Assembly (NCBI GenBank): GCA_904419725.1
Contig: CAJFSP010000007.1
Location: forward strand, 1 to 62,579
Direction: 5' to 3'
Source: Candidatus Heteroclostridium caecigallinarum
Lineage (GTDB): Bacteria > Bacillota > Clostridia > Christensenellales > CAG-314
DNA length: 62,579 nt
The translations under genes were made by a program, and so were the position numbers. Positions within the stretch are counted from its first letter, which is position 1; each line of letters starts with the position of its first letter. Below the pieces are notes generated by a model that saw only the letters and a program-made list of their open reading frames with translations, was not told where the DNA came from and did not search any database. Of the stretch, positions 7,947 through 17,155 are shown one piece after another.

Positions 7947-9224
7947 ATGAAAACGCTTATCAAAAACGGAAACATAGTTTATTTCGATAAAATAGAGCGC
8001 GCCGATTTGCTCATCGACGGCGAAGTTATTTCCGCCATAGGGCAGAACATCAAAGAAACCGCCGACGAAATTATCGACGCCACGGACAAATGCGTGTTCG
8101 CGGGTTTTGTGGACATGCATGTGCACCTCAGGGAGCCGGGCTTTGAAAGCAAAGAGACGATAGAAACGGGGGCGAGAGCCGCCGTCCGCGGCGGGTTCAC
8201 GGCGGTGGCGTGCATGCCGAACACCAACCCCGTGCTGGACAATAAATTTGTTTTGAGATACGTTCAGGATAAAGCCAAAGAGGCGGGGCTGGCGAAAGTT
8301 TATCCGATATGCTCCATAACCAAGGGCGAAAACGGCGAACTGCTCAGCGACATGCTGTCGCTTTACAGGAGCGGCGCAGTGGCTTTTTCCGACGACGGCA
8401 AGCCCGTCAGAACGTCGCAGATGATGAGGCTTGCGCTGGAATATTCCAAGGCGTACGACCTGCCGGTGCTCTGTCACTGCGAGGATATGGATTTGACAAA
8501 CGGCGGGTGCGTAAACGAGGGGTACAACGCCACCGTTTACGGACTTAAAGGAATAAACAGGGCGAGCGAGGAAGTCGCCGTCGCCCGCGAGATAATAATC
8601 GCCGCAAATCTCGGCGCCAAGGTGCATATATGCCACGTCAGCACCGCCGGCTCGGTGGAAATCATCAGGGCGGCGAAAAAACTTGGCGTCAAGGTTACGG
8701 CGGAAACCTGCCCGCATTATATTTCGCTCACAGACGACTGCGTTGCGGGCTTCAACACCATGGCTAAAGTAAATCCGCCTCTGAGAGAGGCAAAAGACGT
8801 GGAAGCGGTAAGGGCGGCGCTTGCCGACGGCACTATAGACTGCCTCGCCACCGACCACGCGCCGCACGCCCACTGGGACAAAGAGTGCCAGTTCGACACG
8901 GCGGCGTTCGGCATAAGCGGACTGGAAACGGCTTTCGCCGTCAATTATACCTATCTGGTCAAGACGGGCGTGCTGAATCTGCCTAAACTGTCGGCGCTTA
9001 TGACAAAAAACCCTTGTTCGGTGCTGAAACTGCCTGGCAAAGGCATAGCCGTTGGCGAAAAAGCCGACCTGACCGTCGTCGACCTCAACAAAGCGTGGAC
9101 GGTCAATCCGTCGAAATTCGCATCAAAAGGCAAAAACACGCCGTTCGCCGGCAAAGAACTTTTCGGCGCGGTGGAAATGACTTTTGTGGACGGCGACAAA
9201 AAATACGCCCGCGACGGCGAGTGA
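7947..9224 (+). CDS. pyrC: Dihydroorotase
   Basis: The 425-residue protein is a class I dihydroorotase of the amidohydrolase superfamily, cyclising carbamoyl-aspartate to dihydroorotate. The metal motif DMHVHLREPG has H58 and H60. Further ligands lie in HICHVST and, near residue 300, CLATDHAPHA. The length and full motif set argue for an active enzyme rather than the inactive pseudo-dihydroorotase found in some bacteria. It lies within the pyr operon between pyrB and pyrF. Confidence 0.95.
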   Translation: MKTLIKNGNIVYFDKIERADLLIDGEVISAIGQNIKETADEIIDATDKCVFAGFVDMHVHLREPGFESKETIETGARAAVRGGFTAVACMPNTNPVLDNKFVLRYVQDKAKEAGLAKVYPICSITKGENGELLSDMLSLYRSGAVAFSDDGKPVRTSQMMRLALEYSKAYDLPVLCHCEDMDLTNGGCVNEGYNATVYGLKGINRASEEVAVAREIIIAANLGAKVHICHVSTAGSVEIIRAAKKLGVKVTAETCPHYISLTDDCVAGFNTMAKVNPPLREAKDVEAVRAALADGTIDCLATDHAPHAHWDKECQFDTAAFGISGLETAFAVNYTYLVKTGVLNLPKLSALMTKNPCSVLKLPGKGIAVGEKADLTVVDLNKAWTVNPSKFASKGKNTPFAGKELFGAVEMTFVDGDKKYARDGE

Positions 9225-9238
9225 ATCGAGGTGATATT

Positions 9239-10147
9239 ATGATGATAGATATTCTTGTCGAAAAAATCAAACAGACGAAAAACCCTTCGGTAGTGGGTCT
9301 GGACACCTGCGTCGATTATCTGCCCGACGACATGAAAAACGGAGTCGCGTCGCTTTCGCAGGCGGCTGACGCCATTGTGCGCTTCAATAAAAACATAATC
9401 GATAACATCGCCGACATAGTGCCCGCCGTCAAAGTTCAGGTGGCGTATTACGAAATGTACGGCAGCGAGGGCATGAGGGCGTTTGCCGAAACGCTGGCTT
9501 ACGCGAAAAGCAAGGGCATGGTCACCATGGCCGACGTCAAGCGCAACGATATAGGCAGCACCGCCGCGGCGTACAGCAAGGCGTATCTCGGAGAGAATCT
9601 CGTCGGCGGCAAAGCCTTCACGCCTTTCGAAAGCGATTTTGTTACGCTCAACGGATATCTGGGCGGCGACGGCATAAAGCCTTTCGTCGACGACGCCGAA
9701 AAACACGGAAAAGGGGCGTTCGTGCTGGTCAAAACCTCAAACCCGTCCAGCGGCGAACTGCAAAACAAAAAACTTGAAAACGGCAACACCGTTTATGAGG
9801 AAATGGCGTCTTTCGTGAAAGAATGGGGCAAAAATCTCGTGGGCGACTGCGGTTATTCGTCAATAGGCGCGGTCGTTGGCGCTACCCACAAGGAAGAAGC
9901 GGCGATTCTGCGCGAAAAATTCCCGTCGCTGTTTTTCCTTGTGCCGGGATACGGCGCGCAGGGCGCCACGGCGGAAGACGTCGCCGTCAACTTTGACAAA
10001 AACGGGCTGGGCGCGATAGTGAATTCGTCGAGAGGCATTCTCTGCGCTTATAAAAAGGATAAATACCAAGGCATGACTTACTTCGCGGCGGCAAGGGCGG
10101 CCGCGCTGGATATGAAAGAAGACCTCACGGCGCATATCGGACTTTAA
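9239..10147 (+). CDS. pyrF: Orotidine 5'-phosphate decarboxylase, type 2
   Basis: The 302-residue protein decarboxylates OMP to UMP, the last step of the pathway. The catalytic segment MADVKRNDIGSTAAAYS carries D99, K101 and D104, the pattern of the longer type 2 (mycobacterial-like) subfamily rather than the roughly 240-residue type 1 enzyme. The frame is open back to 9014 inside pyrC, but GAGGTG at 9228-9233 and the protein start both point to ATG 9239 (or ATG 9242). Confidence 0.92.
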   Translation: MMIDILVEKIKQTKNPSVVGLDTCVDYLPDDMKNGVASLSQAADAIVRFNKNIIDNIADIVPAVKVQVAYYEMYGSEGMRAFAETLAYAKSKGMVTMADVKRNDIGSTAAAYSKAYLGENLVGGKAFTPFESDFVTLNGYLGGDGIKPFVDDAEKHGKGAFVLVKTSNPSSGELQNKKLENGNTVYEEMASFVKEWGKNLVGDCGYSSIGAVVGATHKEEAAILREKFPSLFFLVPGYGAQGATAEDVAVNFDKNGLGAIVNSSRGILCAYKKDKYQGMTYFAAARAAALDMKEDLTAHIGL

Positions 10148-10165
10148 GACTGAAAGGAAAAGACT

Positions 10166-11245
10166 ATGAAAGCATTTTTGTTGTTGGAAGACGGTACCAG
10201 ATTTTACGGCGAACCGTTCGGCGAAATTAAGGGAACCATAGGCGAAGTGGTGTTCAGCACCAGCATGACCGGCTATCAGGAGGGGCTTACCGACCCGTCC
10301 TTTTACGGGCAGATTCTGGTGCTTACCTATCCGCTCGTGGGCAACGTAGGGTTTAACAATTACGACTATGAGTCAAACAGGATTTCCGTCAAGGGACTCG
10401 TCATAAAAGAACTGTGCGACGTGCCTAGCAACTGGGCGAAACGCGGCAGTCTGGACGAGTTCATGAAAAAATACGGCATAGCGGGTCTGCAAGGCGTGGA
10501 TACCAGGGCGCTTACCCTCAAAATAAGGGAGGAAAGCGTCATGCGCGGCATGATTTGCCTTGACGAGCCGACGGAAGAGCAGCTGGAACAGCTCAGGTCA
10601 TATAAAATAGAAAAGCCTATTTATAAAGTCACCATTAAAGAAAAGATGGTGCTCGACGGCGAAAAGGGCGGCAAAAAAATCGCCGTGATGGATTTCGGCA
10701 TCAAAGAAAACATGGTGCGCGAACTTCACGGCCGAGGGCACACGATGACGCTGTATCCGGCGTGGACTACCGCGGAAGAAATTCTGGCGGACAAGCCCGA
10801 CGGCATATTGCTTTCAAACGGCCCCGGCGACCCGAAAGACAACCCGGACATTATAGCCAACATCAAAAAACTCATAGGCAAAAAACCGATTATGGGCATA
10901 TGCATGGGGCACCAGCTGCTGGCTCTTGCCAACGGCATGGACAGTTACAAACTGAAATACGGCCACAGGGGCGCCAACCAGCCGGTAAAAGACCTGGAAA
11001 CGGGCAGGGTTTATATTTCCAGCCAGAACCACGGCTACGTCATACGCGAGCCGGAGGCGGGCAGCGGCATAGAAGTTACTTTCCGCAACGTCAACGACGG
11101 CACTATTGAGGGGTTGTCATACAAAGACCATCCGAGTTTTTCGGTGCAGTTCCACCCGGAAGCATGTCCGGGGCCTATGGACACGCAGTTTTTGTTCGAT
11201 AAATTCGAAAGAATGATGGAGGGCAAGACAAATGCCAAGAAATAA
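10166..11245 (+). CDS. carA: Carbamoyl phosphate synthase small (glutaminase) subunit
   Basis: This 359-residue subunit releases ammonia from glutamine for CarB. The N-terminal domain (TSMTGYQEGLTDPSFYGQI) binds the large subunit. The C-terminal class I glutamine amidotransferase domain has the nucleophile C246 in MGICMGHQLLAL, plus the partner His and Glu in SVQFHPEACPGP near residue 333. It overlaps carB by 14 bp. Its position in the pyr operon implies the main product serves pyrimidines, although arginine synthesis could share it. Confidence 0.95.
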   Translation: MKAFLLLEDGTRFYGEPFGEIKGTIGEVVFSTSMTGYQEGLTDPSFYGQILVLTYPLVGNVGFNNYDYESNRISVKGLVIKELCDVPSNWAKRGSLDEFMKKYGIAGLQGVDTRALTLKIREESVMRGMICLDEPTEEQLEQLRSYKIEKPIYKVTIKEKMVLDGEKGGKKIAVMDFGIKENMVRELHGRGHTMTLYPAWTTAEEILADKPDGILLSNGPGDPKDNPDIIANIKKLIGKKPIMGICMGHQLLALANGMDSYKLKYGHRGANQPVKDLETGRVYISSQNHGYVIREPEAGSGIEVTFRNVNDGTIEGLSYKDHPSFSVQFHPEACPGPMDTQFLFDKFERMMEGKTNAKK

Positions 11246-14200
11246 AAATATCAAAAAAGTTTTGCTTATAGGCAGCGGCCCTATCGTCATAGGACAGGCG
11301 GCGGAGTTCGACTACGCCGGAACGCAGGCGCTCACGACCCTTAAAAAAGAGGGGCTTGAAGTAGTGCTTGTCAACAGCAACCCCGCCACAATCATGACCG
11401 ACAGCGAAATGGCGGACAGAGTATATCTCGAACCGCTCAGCGTCGACGTGCTCAAAAAAATCATCGAAACGGAAAAGCCCGACAGCATACTGCCTACGCT
11501 TGGCGGACAGACGGGTCTTAACCTTGCCATGGAACTTGCCGAAAGCGGTTTTCTGGAAGAAAAAAACGTGCGTCTTCTCGGCACAAACACCCTCGCCATT
11601 AAAAAGGCGGAGGACAGGGAAGCCTTCAAGGAAACAATGGAAAAAATCGGCGAGCCGATTGTGCAGGGCGACATAGTCAACCATGTCGACCAGGCGCTGG
11701 CTTTCGCCGAACAGATAGGATATCCGGTAATAGTGCGGCCGGCGTATACGCTGGGCGGCACGGGCGGCGGCATAGCCGACACCCCGGAACAGCTGGCGGA
11801 GATATGCGAAGGCGGCCTTAACGCTTCCAGGGTGCACCAGTGCCTTATCGAAAAATGCATCAGCGGCTGGAAAGAAATAGAGTTCGAGGCCATGCGCGAC
11901 AGCGCCGGAAACTGCATTACCATCTGCAACATGGAAAATGTCGACCCCGTCGGCATACATACGGGCGACAGCATAGTCGTCGCCCCGGTGCAGACGCTCA
12001 GGGACAAAGAAACGCAGATGCTGCGTTCCGCCAGCCTGAAAATAATCAACGAACTCGGCATTGAGGGCGGCTGCAACGTGCAGTTCGCGCTGCATCCCGA
12101 CAATATGTCTTACGCCGTCATAGAAGTCAACCCGCGCGTAAGCCGTTCAAGCGCGCTTGCGTCCAAAGCCACGGGTTATCCTATCGCGCGCGTCGCCACG
12201 CTGGTGTCCATAGGCTACACGCTTGACGAAATCAAAAACGAGGTTACCGGCAGCACTTACGCCTCTTTCGAGCCGGCTCTGGACTATATAATCTGCAAAT
12301 TCCCGCGCTGGCCTTTCGATAAATTCGTCTCCGCCGACAGGAAACTCGGCACCAAGATGAAAGCGACGGGCGAGGTAATGTCGATAGGCGACAGTTTCGA
12401 AGCGGCGTTTCTCAAATCGCTGCGCTCGCTGGAACTCAACGTGTATTCCAGCGAAGTGGGATTTTTCAGCGAAATGACCAAAAAAGAACTGTACGACAGA
12501 CTCCGCGTGCAGGACGACAGACGTATATTCTGCGTGCTGGCGGCGCTCAGGGCGGGCATATCGGCGCAGGAAATATACGATATTACCAAAATAGACATAT
12601 GGTTTCTGAAAAAGTTCGAAGTTATTCTGGAACACGAAAAGAAAATAAAGAGCGCCAAACTCTCCTGCCTTGACAGGGATTATATGCTCAAAATCAAAAA
12701 ACTCGGTTTCGCCGACAGGGCGATTGCCGAGTGGTGCGGCGTCAGCGAAAAAGAAATCAGAAAACTGCGGGAAGACATGGGCGTCAGACCGGTGTTCAAC
12801 ATGGTTGACACTTGCGCGGGCGAGTTTCAGGCTTACAGCGACTATTATTATTCGACATACCAGACGCATGACGAAGTGCGCAAGACGGACAGAAAAACCA
12901 TCGTCGTGCTGGGCAGCGGACCTATCCGCATAGGGCAGGGCATTGAGTTCGACTATTGCTCGGTGCATTGCGTGTGGGCGCTCAAAAAACTCGGTTACGA
13001 CGCCGTAATCATAAACAACAACCCGGAAACCGTCAGCACCGACTTCGATACGGCGGACAGGCTTTATTTCGAGCCGCTGACCAACGAGGACGTGCTCAAC
13101 ATTCTGGAAAAAGAAAAGCCGGAGGGCGTGTTCGTGCAGTTCGGCGGGCAGACGGCAATCAAACTCGCCAAAACGGTGCACGAAAACGGGTACAAAATTC
13201 TCGGTACGTCTTTCGACGACATAAACAACGCCGAAGACAGGGAGATGTTTGACGAACTGCTTTCCACGCTCGACCTCGCGCGTCCTAAGGGCAAAACGGT
13301 GTTTACCGAAGCGCAGGCGCTTGAAGCGGCGGAAGAACTGACGTATCCGGTGCTGGTGCGTCCGAGTTACGTTCTGGGCGGCCAGGGCATGGAAATATGC
13401 TACAACGCGGACGATATTAAAAAGTATATGTCCATAATAAACCTCAGCACGCAGGAACACCCGATTCTCGTTGACAAATACGTTATGGGCAAGGAGCTGG
13501 AAGTCGACGCCATATGCGACGGAAAAAACATTCTTATTCCGGGCATTATGGAGCATATCGAGCGCACGGGCATTCACAGCGGCGACAGTATAGCGGTGTA
13601 TCCCGCCACGCTGGAAGAGGACGTCAAGCGCAAGATAATCGAAACGACGGAAAAACTCGCTTTCGGCACAAAGACTATAGGTCTCATAAACATACAGTAT
13701 ATTCTCAAAGACAAAGAACTGTTTATCATAGAGGTCAACCCGCGTTCGTCTAGAACGGTGCCTTATATCAGCAAAGTCACCGGGCTGCCGATGGTGCAGC
13801 TGGCGGTCAGATGCAGTCTGGGCGAAGATTTGGCCTCCATGGGATACGGCACGGGGCTGCATAAAGAATCAAGTTATTACGCGGTTAAAGTGCCTGTGTT
13901 CTCCAACGAGAAGATTCCTGACCTTGAAATTTCACTGTCTCCTGAAATGAAATCGACGGGCGAAGTGCTGGGGCTTTCAAAGAGTTTTCCGGAGGCTCTG
14001 CTCAAAGGACTTCTGGCCAGCGGCATAAGGCTCAAAGACGGCGGCGCGGTGCTTATTTCCGTGTCGGATATCTATAAACAGGAAATAATTCCTACGGCGC
14101 AGGCTTTTTCCGACCTGGGCTACGAACTGTACGCCACCGGCGGCACGGCGCATGTGCTCAACTCCAACTTCATCCCGACCAACGTGGTGGGCAAACTTAA

Positions 14201-14444
14201 AGACGCCGAGCCTAACATCGAGTCGCTGTTCGCTTCGGGCAAAGTGTGCCTGGTCATCAATACGCCTACGAGAGGGCACGACAGCACAAGAGACGGTTTC
14301 AGGATAAGGCGCATGGCGATAGAACACGGCATAACCTGCCTCACCGCCCCTGATACAGCGAGCGCTCTCGCCAGGGCGCTCAAACTGCGCAAGAAAGACA
14401 AAGACCTCACGCTGGTTTGTCTGGGAGACATAAAAAATGACTGA
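11232..14444 (+). CDS. carB: Carbamoyl phosphate synthase large subunit
   Basis: At 1070 residues this is the full-length large subunit. Two ATP-grasp halves each begin with an IGSGPI-type or LGSGPI-type nucleotide motif (near residues 14 and 556). The first activates bicarbonate and the second phosphorylates carbamate, joined by an ammonia tunnel. The last 140 residues form an MGS-like allosteric domain (ATGGTAHVL, NTPTRGHDSTRDGFRIRR), where UMP or ornithine bind in relatives. A GGAGGGC sequence precedes ATG 11232. The stop overlaps pyrK by 8 bp. Confidence 0.96.
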   Translation: MPRNKNIKKVLLIGSGPIVIGQAAEFDYAGTQALTTLKKEGLEVVLVNSNPATIMTDSEMADRVYLEPLSVDVLKKIIETEKPDSILPTLGGQTGLNLAMELAESGFLEEKNVRLLGTNTLAIKKAEDREAFKETMEKIGEPIVQGDIVNHVDQALAFAEQIGYPVIVRPAYTLGGTGGGIADTPEQLAEICEGGLNASRVHQCLIEKCISGWKEIEFEAMRDSAGNCITICNMENVDPVGIHTGDSIVVAPVQTLRDKETQMLRSASLKIINELGIEGGCNVQFALHPDNMSYAVIEVNPRVSRSSALASKATGYPIARVATLVSIGYTLDEIKNEVTGSTYASFEPALDYIICKFPRWPFDKFVSADRKLGTKMKATGEVMSIGDSFEAAFLKSLRSLELNVYSSEVGFFSEMTKKELYDRLRVQDDRRIFCVLAALRAGISAQEIYDITKIDIWFLKKFEVILEHEKKIKSAKLSCLDRDYMLKIKKLGFADRAIAEWCGVSEKEIRKLREDMGVRPVFNMVDTCAGEFQAYSDYYYSTYQTHDEVRKTDRKTIVVLGSGPIRIGQGIEFDYCSVHCVWALKKLGYDAVIINNNPETVSTDFDTADRLYFEPLTNEDVLNILEKEKPEGVFVQFGGQTAIKLAKTVHENGYKILGTSFDDINNAEDREMFDELLSTLDLARPKGKTVFTEAQALEAAEELTYPVLVRPSYVLGGQGMEICYNADDIKKYMSIINLSTQEHPILVDKYVMGKELEVDAICDGKNILIPGIMEHIERTGIHSGDSIAVYPATLEEDVKRKIIETTEKLAFGTKTIGLINIQYILKDKELFIIEVNPRSSRTVPYISKVTGLPMVQLAVRCSLGEDLASMGYGTGLHKESSYYAVKVPVFSNEKIPDLEISLSPEMKSTGEVLGLSKSFPEALLKGLLASGIRLKDGGAVLISVSDIYKQEIIPTAQAFSDLGYELYATGGTAHVLNSNFIPTNVVGKLKDAEPNIESLFASGKVCLVINTPTRGHDSTRDGFRIRRMAIEHGITCLTAPDTASALARALKLRKKDKDLTLVCLGDIKND

Positions 14445-15201
14445 CGCTTTGTTTGAAATTCTTTCCAACGTCCGCGTCGCGGACGGTATATACGAAATGA
14501 CGCTCAAAACCGACAAACTGCCCCCGATAAAAGCGGGGCAGTTCGCCAACGTCAGGGTTCCTGACAGGGGCGAACTTACGCTCAGGCGGCCTTTCGGCAT
14601 ATATTCGGTGGATAAAAGTCAAAACAGCATCAAAATCGGTTACGCCGTCAAAGGCGAGGGCACCAAAGCTATGGCGTCGCTTGAAAGCGGCAGACGCGTT
14701 CAGGTTCTGCTTCCGCTGGGCAACGGTTTTCCTTCGGTACCGAAAAATAAGCGCATATTGCTTGTGGGCGGCGGCGTGGGCGTGCTTCCGCTTCTGTCGG
14801 TGGCTGAAACCGCGGAAAACCCTGTGTGCGCCTGCGTCGGGTTCAGAAGCGCGAAATTCGCCTGCAAAACGGATGAAATGGCGGCGCTTGCCCAAAAGTG
14901 CGTCGTCGCCACCGACGACGGTACTCTCGGCGAAAAAGGTTATGTGGCGGACGTCGCCGAAAAACACATGGATGAATTCCGTCCCGACGTTATTTTCGCC
15001 TGCGGCCCCGAAATCATGATGAAAAGCCTCAAAAGGTTTTCTTCGCTGCCTATATACGTCAGCCTGGAACAGCGCATGGGCTGCGGCATGGGCGCCTGTC
15101 TGGTGTGCAGCCGCAAAATAAAGAGCAAGGACGGTGAGCATTATCTCAGGGTGTGCGCCGACGGTCCGGTGTTCGCTTTCGACGAGGTGTATTATGATTA
15201 A
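14437..15201 (+). CDS. pyrK: Dihydroorotate dehydrogenase electron-transfer subunit
   Basis: This 254-residue flavoprotein passes electrons from PyrD to NAD. It has an FAD-binding barrel (LRRPFGIYSVD), an NAD-binding half (LLVGGGVGVLPLLSV), and a C-terminal [2Fe-2S] site with cysteines in MGCGMGACLVCSRKI and a fourth in LRVCADG. It overlaps carB at its start and pyrD at its end, as expected for a PyrD1B-PyrK complex made in equal amounts. Confidence 0.94.
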   Translation: MTDALFEILSNVRVADGIYEMTLKTDKLPPIKAGQFANVRVPDRGELTLRRPFGIYSVDKSQNSIKIGYAVKGEGTKAMASLESGRRVQVLLPLGNGFPSVPKNKRILLVGGGVGVLPLLSVAETAENPVCACVGFRSAKFACKTDEMAALAQKCVVATDDGTLGEKGYVADVAEKHMDEFRPDVIFACGPEIMMKSLKRFSSLPIYVSLEQRMGCGMGACLVCSRKIKSKDGEHYLRVCADGPVFAFDEVYYD

Positions 15202-16102
15202 CATGAAAGTCAGCGTGGCGGGCGTCGAATTCAAAAATCCCGTCATTGCCGCGAGCGGTACTTTCGGCTTCGGCAAGGAGTTCGCCTCGCTTTACGACCT
15301 GAGCGTTCTGGGCGGGATATCGCTCAAAGGGCTGACGGTGGAGCGCCGTGAAGGCAACGCGCCGCCGAGAATAGCCGAAACGCCTTCGGGCATGCTCAAC
15401 AGCGTGGGGCTGCAAAACCCGGGCGCCGAGTATTTTGTCAGGCACGACCTGCCCGAACTCAGGAAATACGACACGAAACTCATCGCTAATATAAACGGCA
15501 ACACGGCGGAAGACTATTGCAGGGTGGCTGAAATAATGTCCGCCGCCGACGTGGATATGCTCGAACTCAACATTTCCTGTCCCAATGTCAAATGCGGCGG
15601 CATGGCGTTCGGCGTAAAACCGGAAAGTGTGCTGGCGATAACCAAAACCGTCAAACCGTATTGCCGCAAGCCGCTTATAGTCAAACTCAGCCCCAATGTC
15701 GCCGACATAACCGAAAACGCGCGCGCCGCCGAAGAAGGCGGGGCCGACGCCATCGCTCTCATAAACACGGTGTCGGGCATGGCGGTTGACGCTTATTCCA
15801 TGCGGCCGGTTCTCGCCAACGTAAAGGGCGGGCTCAGCGGCCCCGCGGTTAAGCCCATCGCGCTCAGAATGGTGTACGACTGCCACAATGCGGTCAGAAT
15901 CCCGATTATAGGCATGGGCGGCATAACCAGCGGAACCGACGTGGCGGAGTTTATGCTTTGCGGCGCTTCGGCGGTGCAGGTGGGCGCCGCCAACATAATG
16001 AACCCGATGGCTATGCCGGAGATAATAAGCCGGCTGGCAAATTATTTGACAGAAACGGGAATTGATGATATAAACAGTTTAGTCGGCGCTCTTAAAGTTT
16101 AA
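15194..16102 (+). CDS. pyrD: Dihydroorotate dehydrogenase, class 1B catalytic subunit
   Basis: The 302-residue FMN enzyme oxidises dihydroorotate to orotate. Key parts are SGMLNSVGLQNPG and the catalytic C129 in LNISCPNVKCGG, a cysteine base being the mark of class 1 enzymes. The adjacent pyrK makes it class 1B (NAD-linked). ATG 15194 lies inside the last codons of pyrK with GAGGTG just upstream. The next enzyme, PyrE, does not follow, which is unusual for an otherwise complete operon. Confidence 0.95.
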   Translation: MINMKVSVAGVEFKNPVIAASGTFGFGKEFASLYDLSVLGGISLKGLTVERREGNAPPRIAETPSGMLNSVGLQNPGAEYFVRHDLPELRKYDTKLIANINGNTAEDYCRVAEIMSAADVDMLELNISCPNVKCGGMAFGVKPESVLAITKTVKPYCRKPLIVKLSPNVADITENARAAEEGGADAIALINTVSGMAVDAYSMRPVLANVKGGLSGPAVKPIALRMVYDCHNAVRIPIIGMGGITSGTDVAEFMLCGASAVQVGAANIMNPMAMPEIISRLANYLTETGIDDINSLVGALKV

Positions 16103-16122
16103 GCCGGCCAAAGAGGACGTAT

Positions 16123-16422
16123 ATGAGAAAAAATCTGGAAAATATACTTATGGCTTTGTTTGTCGCGGTGTTTATAATTGCCGCTCTGGGCTTTATTCTG
16201 CAAATCACCGTAATGGCGACCGTCGCGCTGTGCGTGCTCACCGCGGTGGTAGGGTTTCTCGCGGGGTTGCAGGTGTTTGACTTTCTGTCCGCCGACACCG
16301 TGGGCGAAGGCGCCGATGTCAAAAGAAACAGAATACTGCTTTTGCAGACGATAGTGGCGGTTGTCATTTTTCTGGCGCTGCTCGCCGCGACGATTTTCCA
16401 ACTGTGCGGCAAATTGTTCTGA
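16123..16422 (+). CDS. Small membrane protein of unknown function
   Basis: A 99-residue protein with three predicted membrane segments (about residues 8-30, 32-52 and 75-95) and a short charged loop between the second and third. GAGG precedes ATG 16123. It follows pyrD by 20 bp with no promoter visible in between, and a strong terminator comes right after it, so it is the last gene of the pyr operon. I do not recognise the family. Its presence at the end of a pyrimidine operon is not enough to call it a transporter, and it is too small for a known uracil permease. Confidence 0.7.
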   Translation: MRKNLENILMALFVAVFIIAALGFILQITVMATVALCVLTAVVGFLAGLQVFDFLSADTVGEGADVKRNRILLLQTIVAVVIFLALLAATIFQLCGKLF

Positions 16423-16434
16423 ACCAAAACAAAA

Positions 16435-16461
16435 CGACGGCGTTCCGCCGTCTTTTTTTTT
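16435..16461 (+). terminator. Terminator of the pyr operon
   Basis: GACGGCG (16436-16442) pairs with CGCCGTC (16446-16452) around a three-base loop, followed by nine T residues. Confidence 0.9.
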
Positions 16462-16490
16462 GTCCGAAATTTTCGCAAAATAAATTAAGT

Positions 16491-16561
16491 AAAGTTAACT
16501 TTTTTGTTGACAGAGCCGCAAGCGTATGGTATATTGTCATTAAAGTTAAGCATATTTAACT
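16491..16561 (+). promoter_or_regulatory. Palindromic operators flanking the DUF3793-flavodoxin promoter
   Basis: AAAGTTAACTTT at 16491-16502 is a perfect 12-bp palindrome just upstream of the -35 box. AGTTAA-GCATAT-TTAACT at 16544-16561 is an 18-bp inverted repeat over the expected transcription start. Both share the AGTTAA half-site. A DtxR-family regulator is encoded at 17631-17999 and is the obvious candidate to bind them, but that is an inference. Confidence 0.55.
16507..16535 (+). promoter_or_regulatory. Promoter of the DUF3793-flavodoxin operon
   Basis: A consensus TTGACA (16507-16512) is followed after exactly 17 bases by TATATT (16530-16535). Confidence 0.8.
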
Positions 16562-16577
16562 ATTGAGGATACCAAAC

Positions 16578-17138
16578 GTGAGTACATTTGAAAAAATTTT
16601 AGGTCAGCACTGCGGTCTGGCGATGGTGGGCATAAAGGCGGCGAATCTTGTCTGCCTGAAACATAAGGATTTTGCGGACATACACGGGGAGATATGCCTC
16701 CTCGGCGAAGCGCTTTCACCCGCGGGGATAGTCCTCAGGGTGCTGGACGACAACGGCAACCGGATTCTGCTGCTTGTCTACCGTGAAAAGGCGCTGGAAC
16801 AACGCCTCCGCGAACCCGACGCCCGCCGTCTGCTGACGCGGTTCGGCTATCCCGACGGCGTTGGCGTGGACGCGCTGATTGACAGGCTTTCCGGCGGATT
16901 CAGGAAGGGCGGCGGTTTTCCGCACGAGATAGGAATTTTTCTGGGTTACCCTGCGGAAGATGTCATCGGTTTTATACGGAATCCCGACGGCTGCAAAATG
17001 TGCGGCGCGTGGAAAGTTTACGGCGACGTGAACAAAGCGAAGGAGACCTTTGCCAGATACGAGAAATGTTCGGCGGCGATAAAACGGCGCATGGACAGGG
17101 GCGACGATTTAAAGACTATATTCGCCAAGGCGATATAA
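16578..17138 (+). CDS. DUF3793 family protein
   Basis: This 186-residue protein looks like the DUF3793 family, small clostridial proteins often encoded beside a flavodoxin. The conserved features I recognise are the early HCGLAMVGIKAANLVCL, central VLRVLDDNGNRILLLVYR, HEIGIFLGYPAEDVIGFI, and the C-terminal CKMCGAWKVYGD. The biochemical role is unknown. The two cysteines in CKMC could bind a metal or be redox-active. GTG 16578 has GAGG nine bases upstream; an in-frame TTG at 16563 overlaps that site. It forms a two-gene operon with the flavodoxin and lies downstream of operator-like palindromes. Confidence 0.75.
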   Translation: MSTFEKILGQHCGLAMVGIKAANLVCLKHKDFADIHGEICLLGEALSPAGIVLRVLDDNGNRILLLVYREKALEQRLREPDARRLLTRFGYPDGVGVDALIDRLSGGFRKGGGFPHEIGIFLGYPAEDVIGFIRNPDGCKMCGAWKVYGDVNKAKETFARYEKCSAAIKRRMDRGDDLKTIFAKAI

Positions 17139-17155
17139 TACAAGGAGAAGTTTTT

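Noticed and set aside
9014..9238. 75-codon N-terminal extension of pyrF
   Set aside because: It lies wholly inside pyrC in another frame and a good GAGGTG site precedes ATG 9239. Type 2 PyrF proteins begin like the shorter form.
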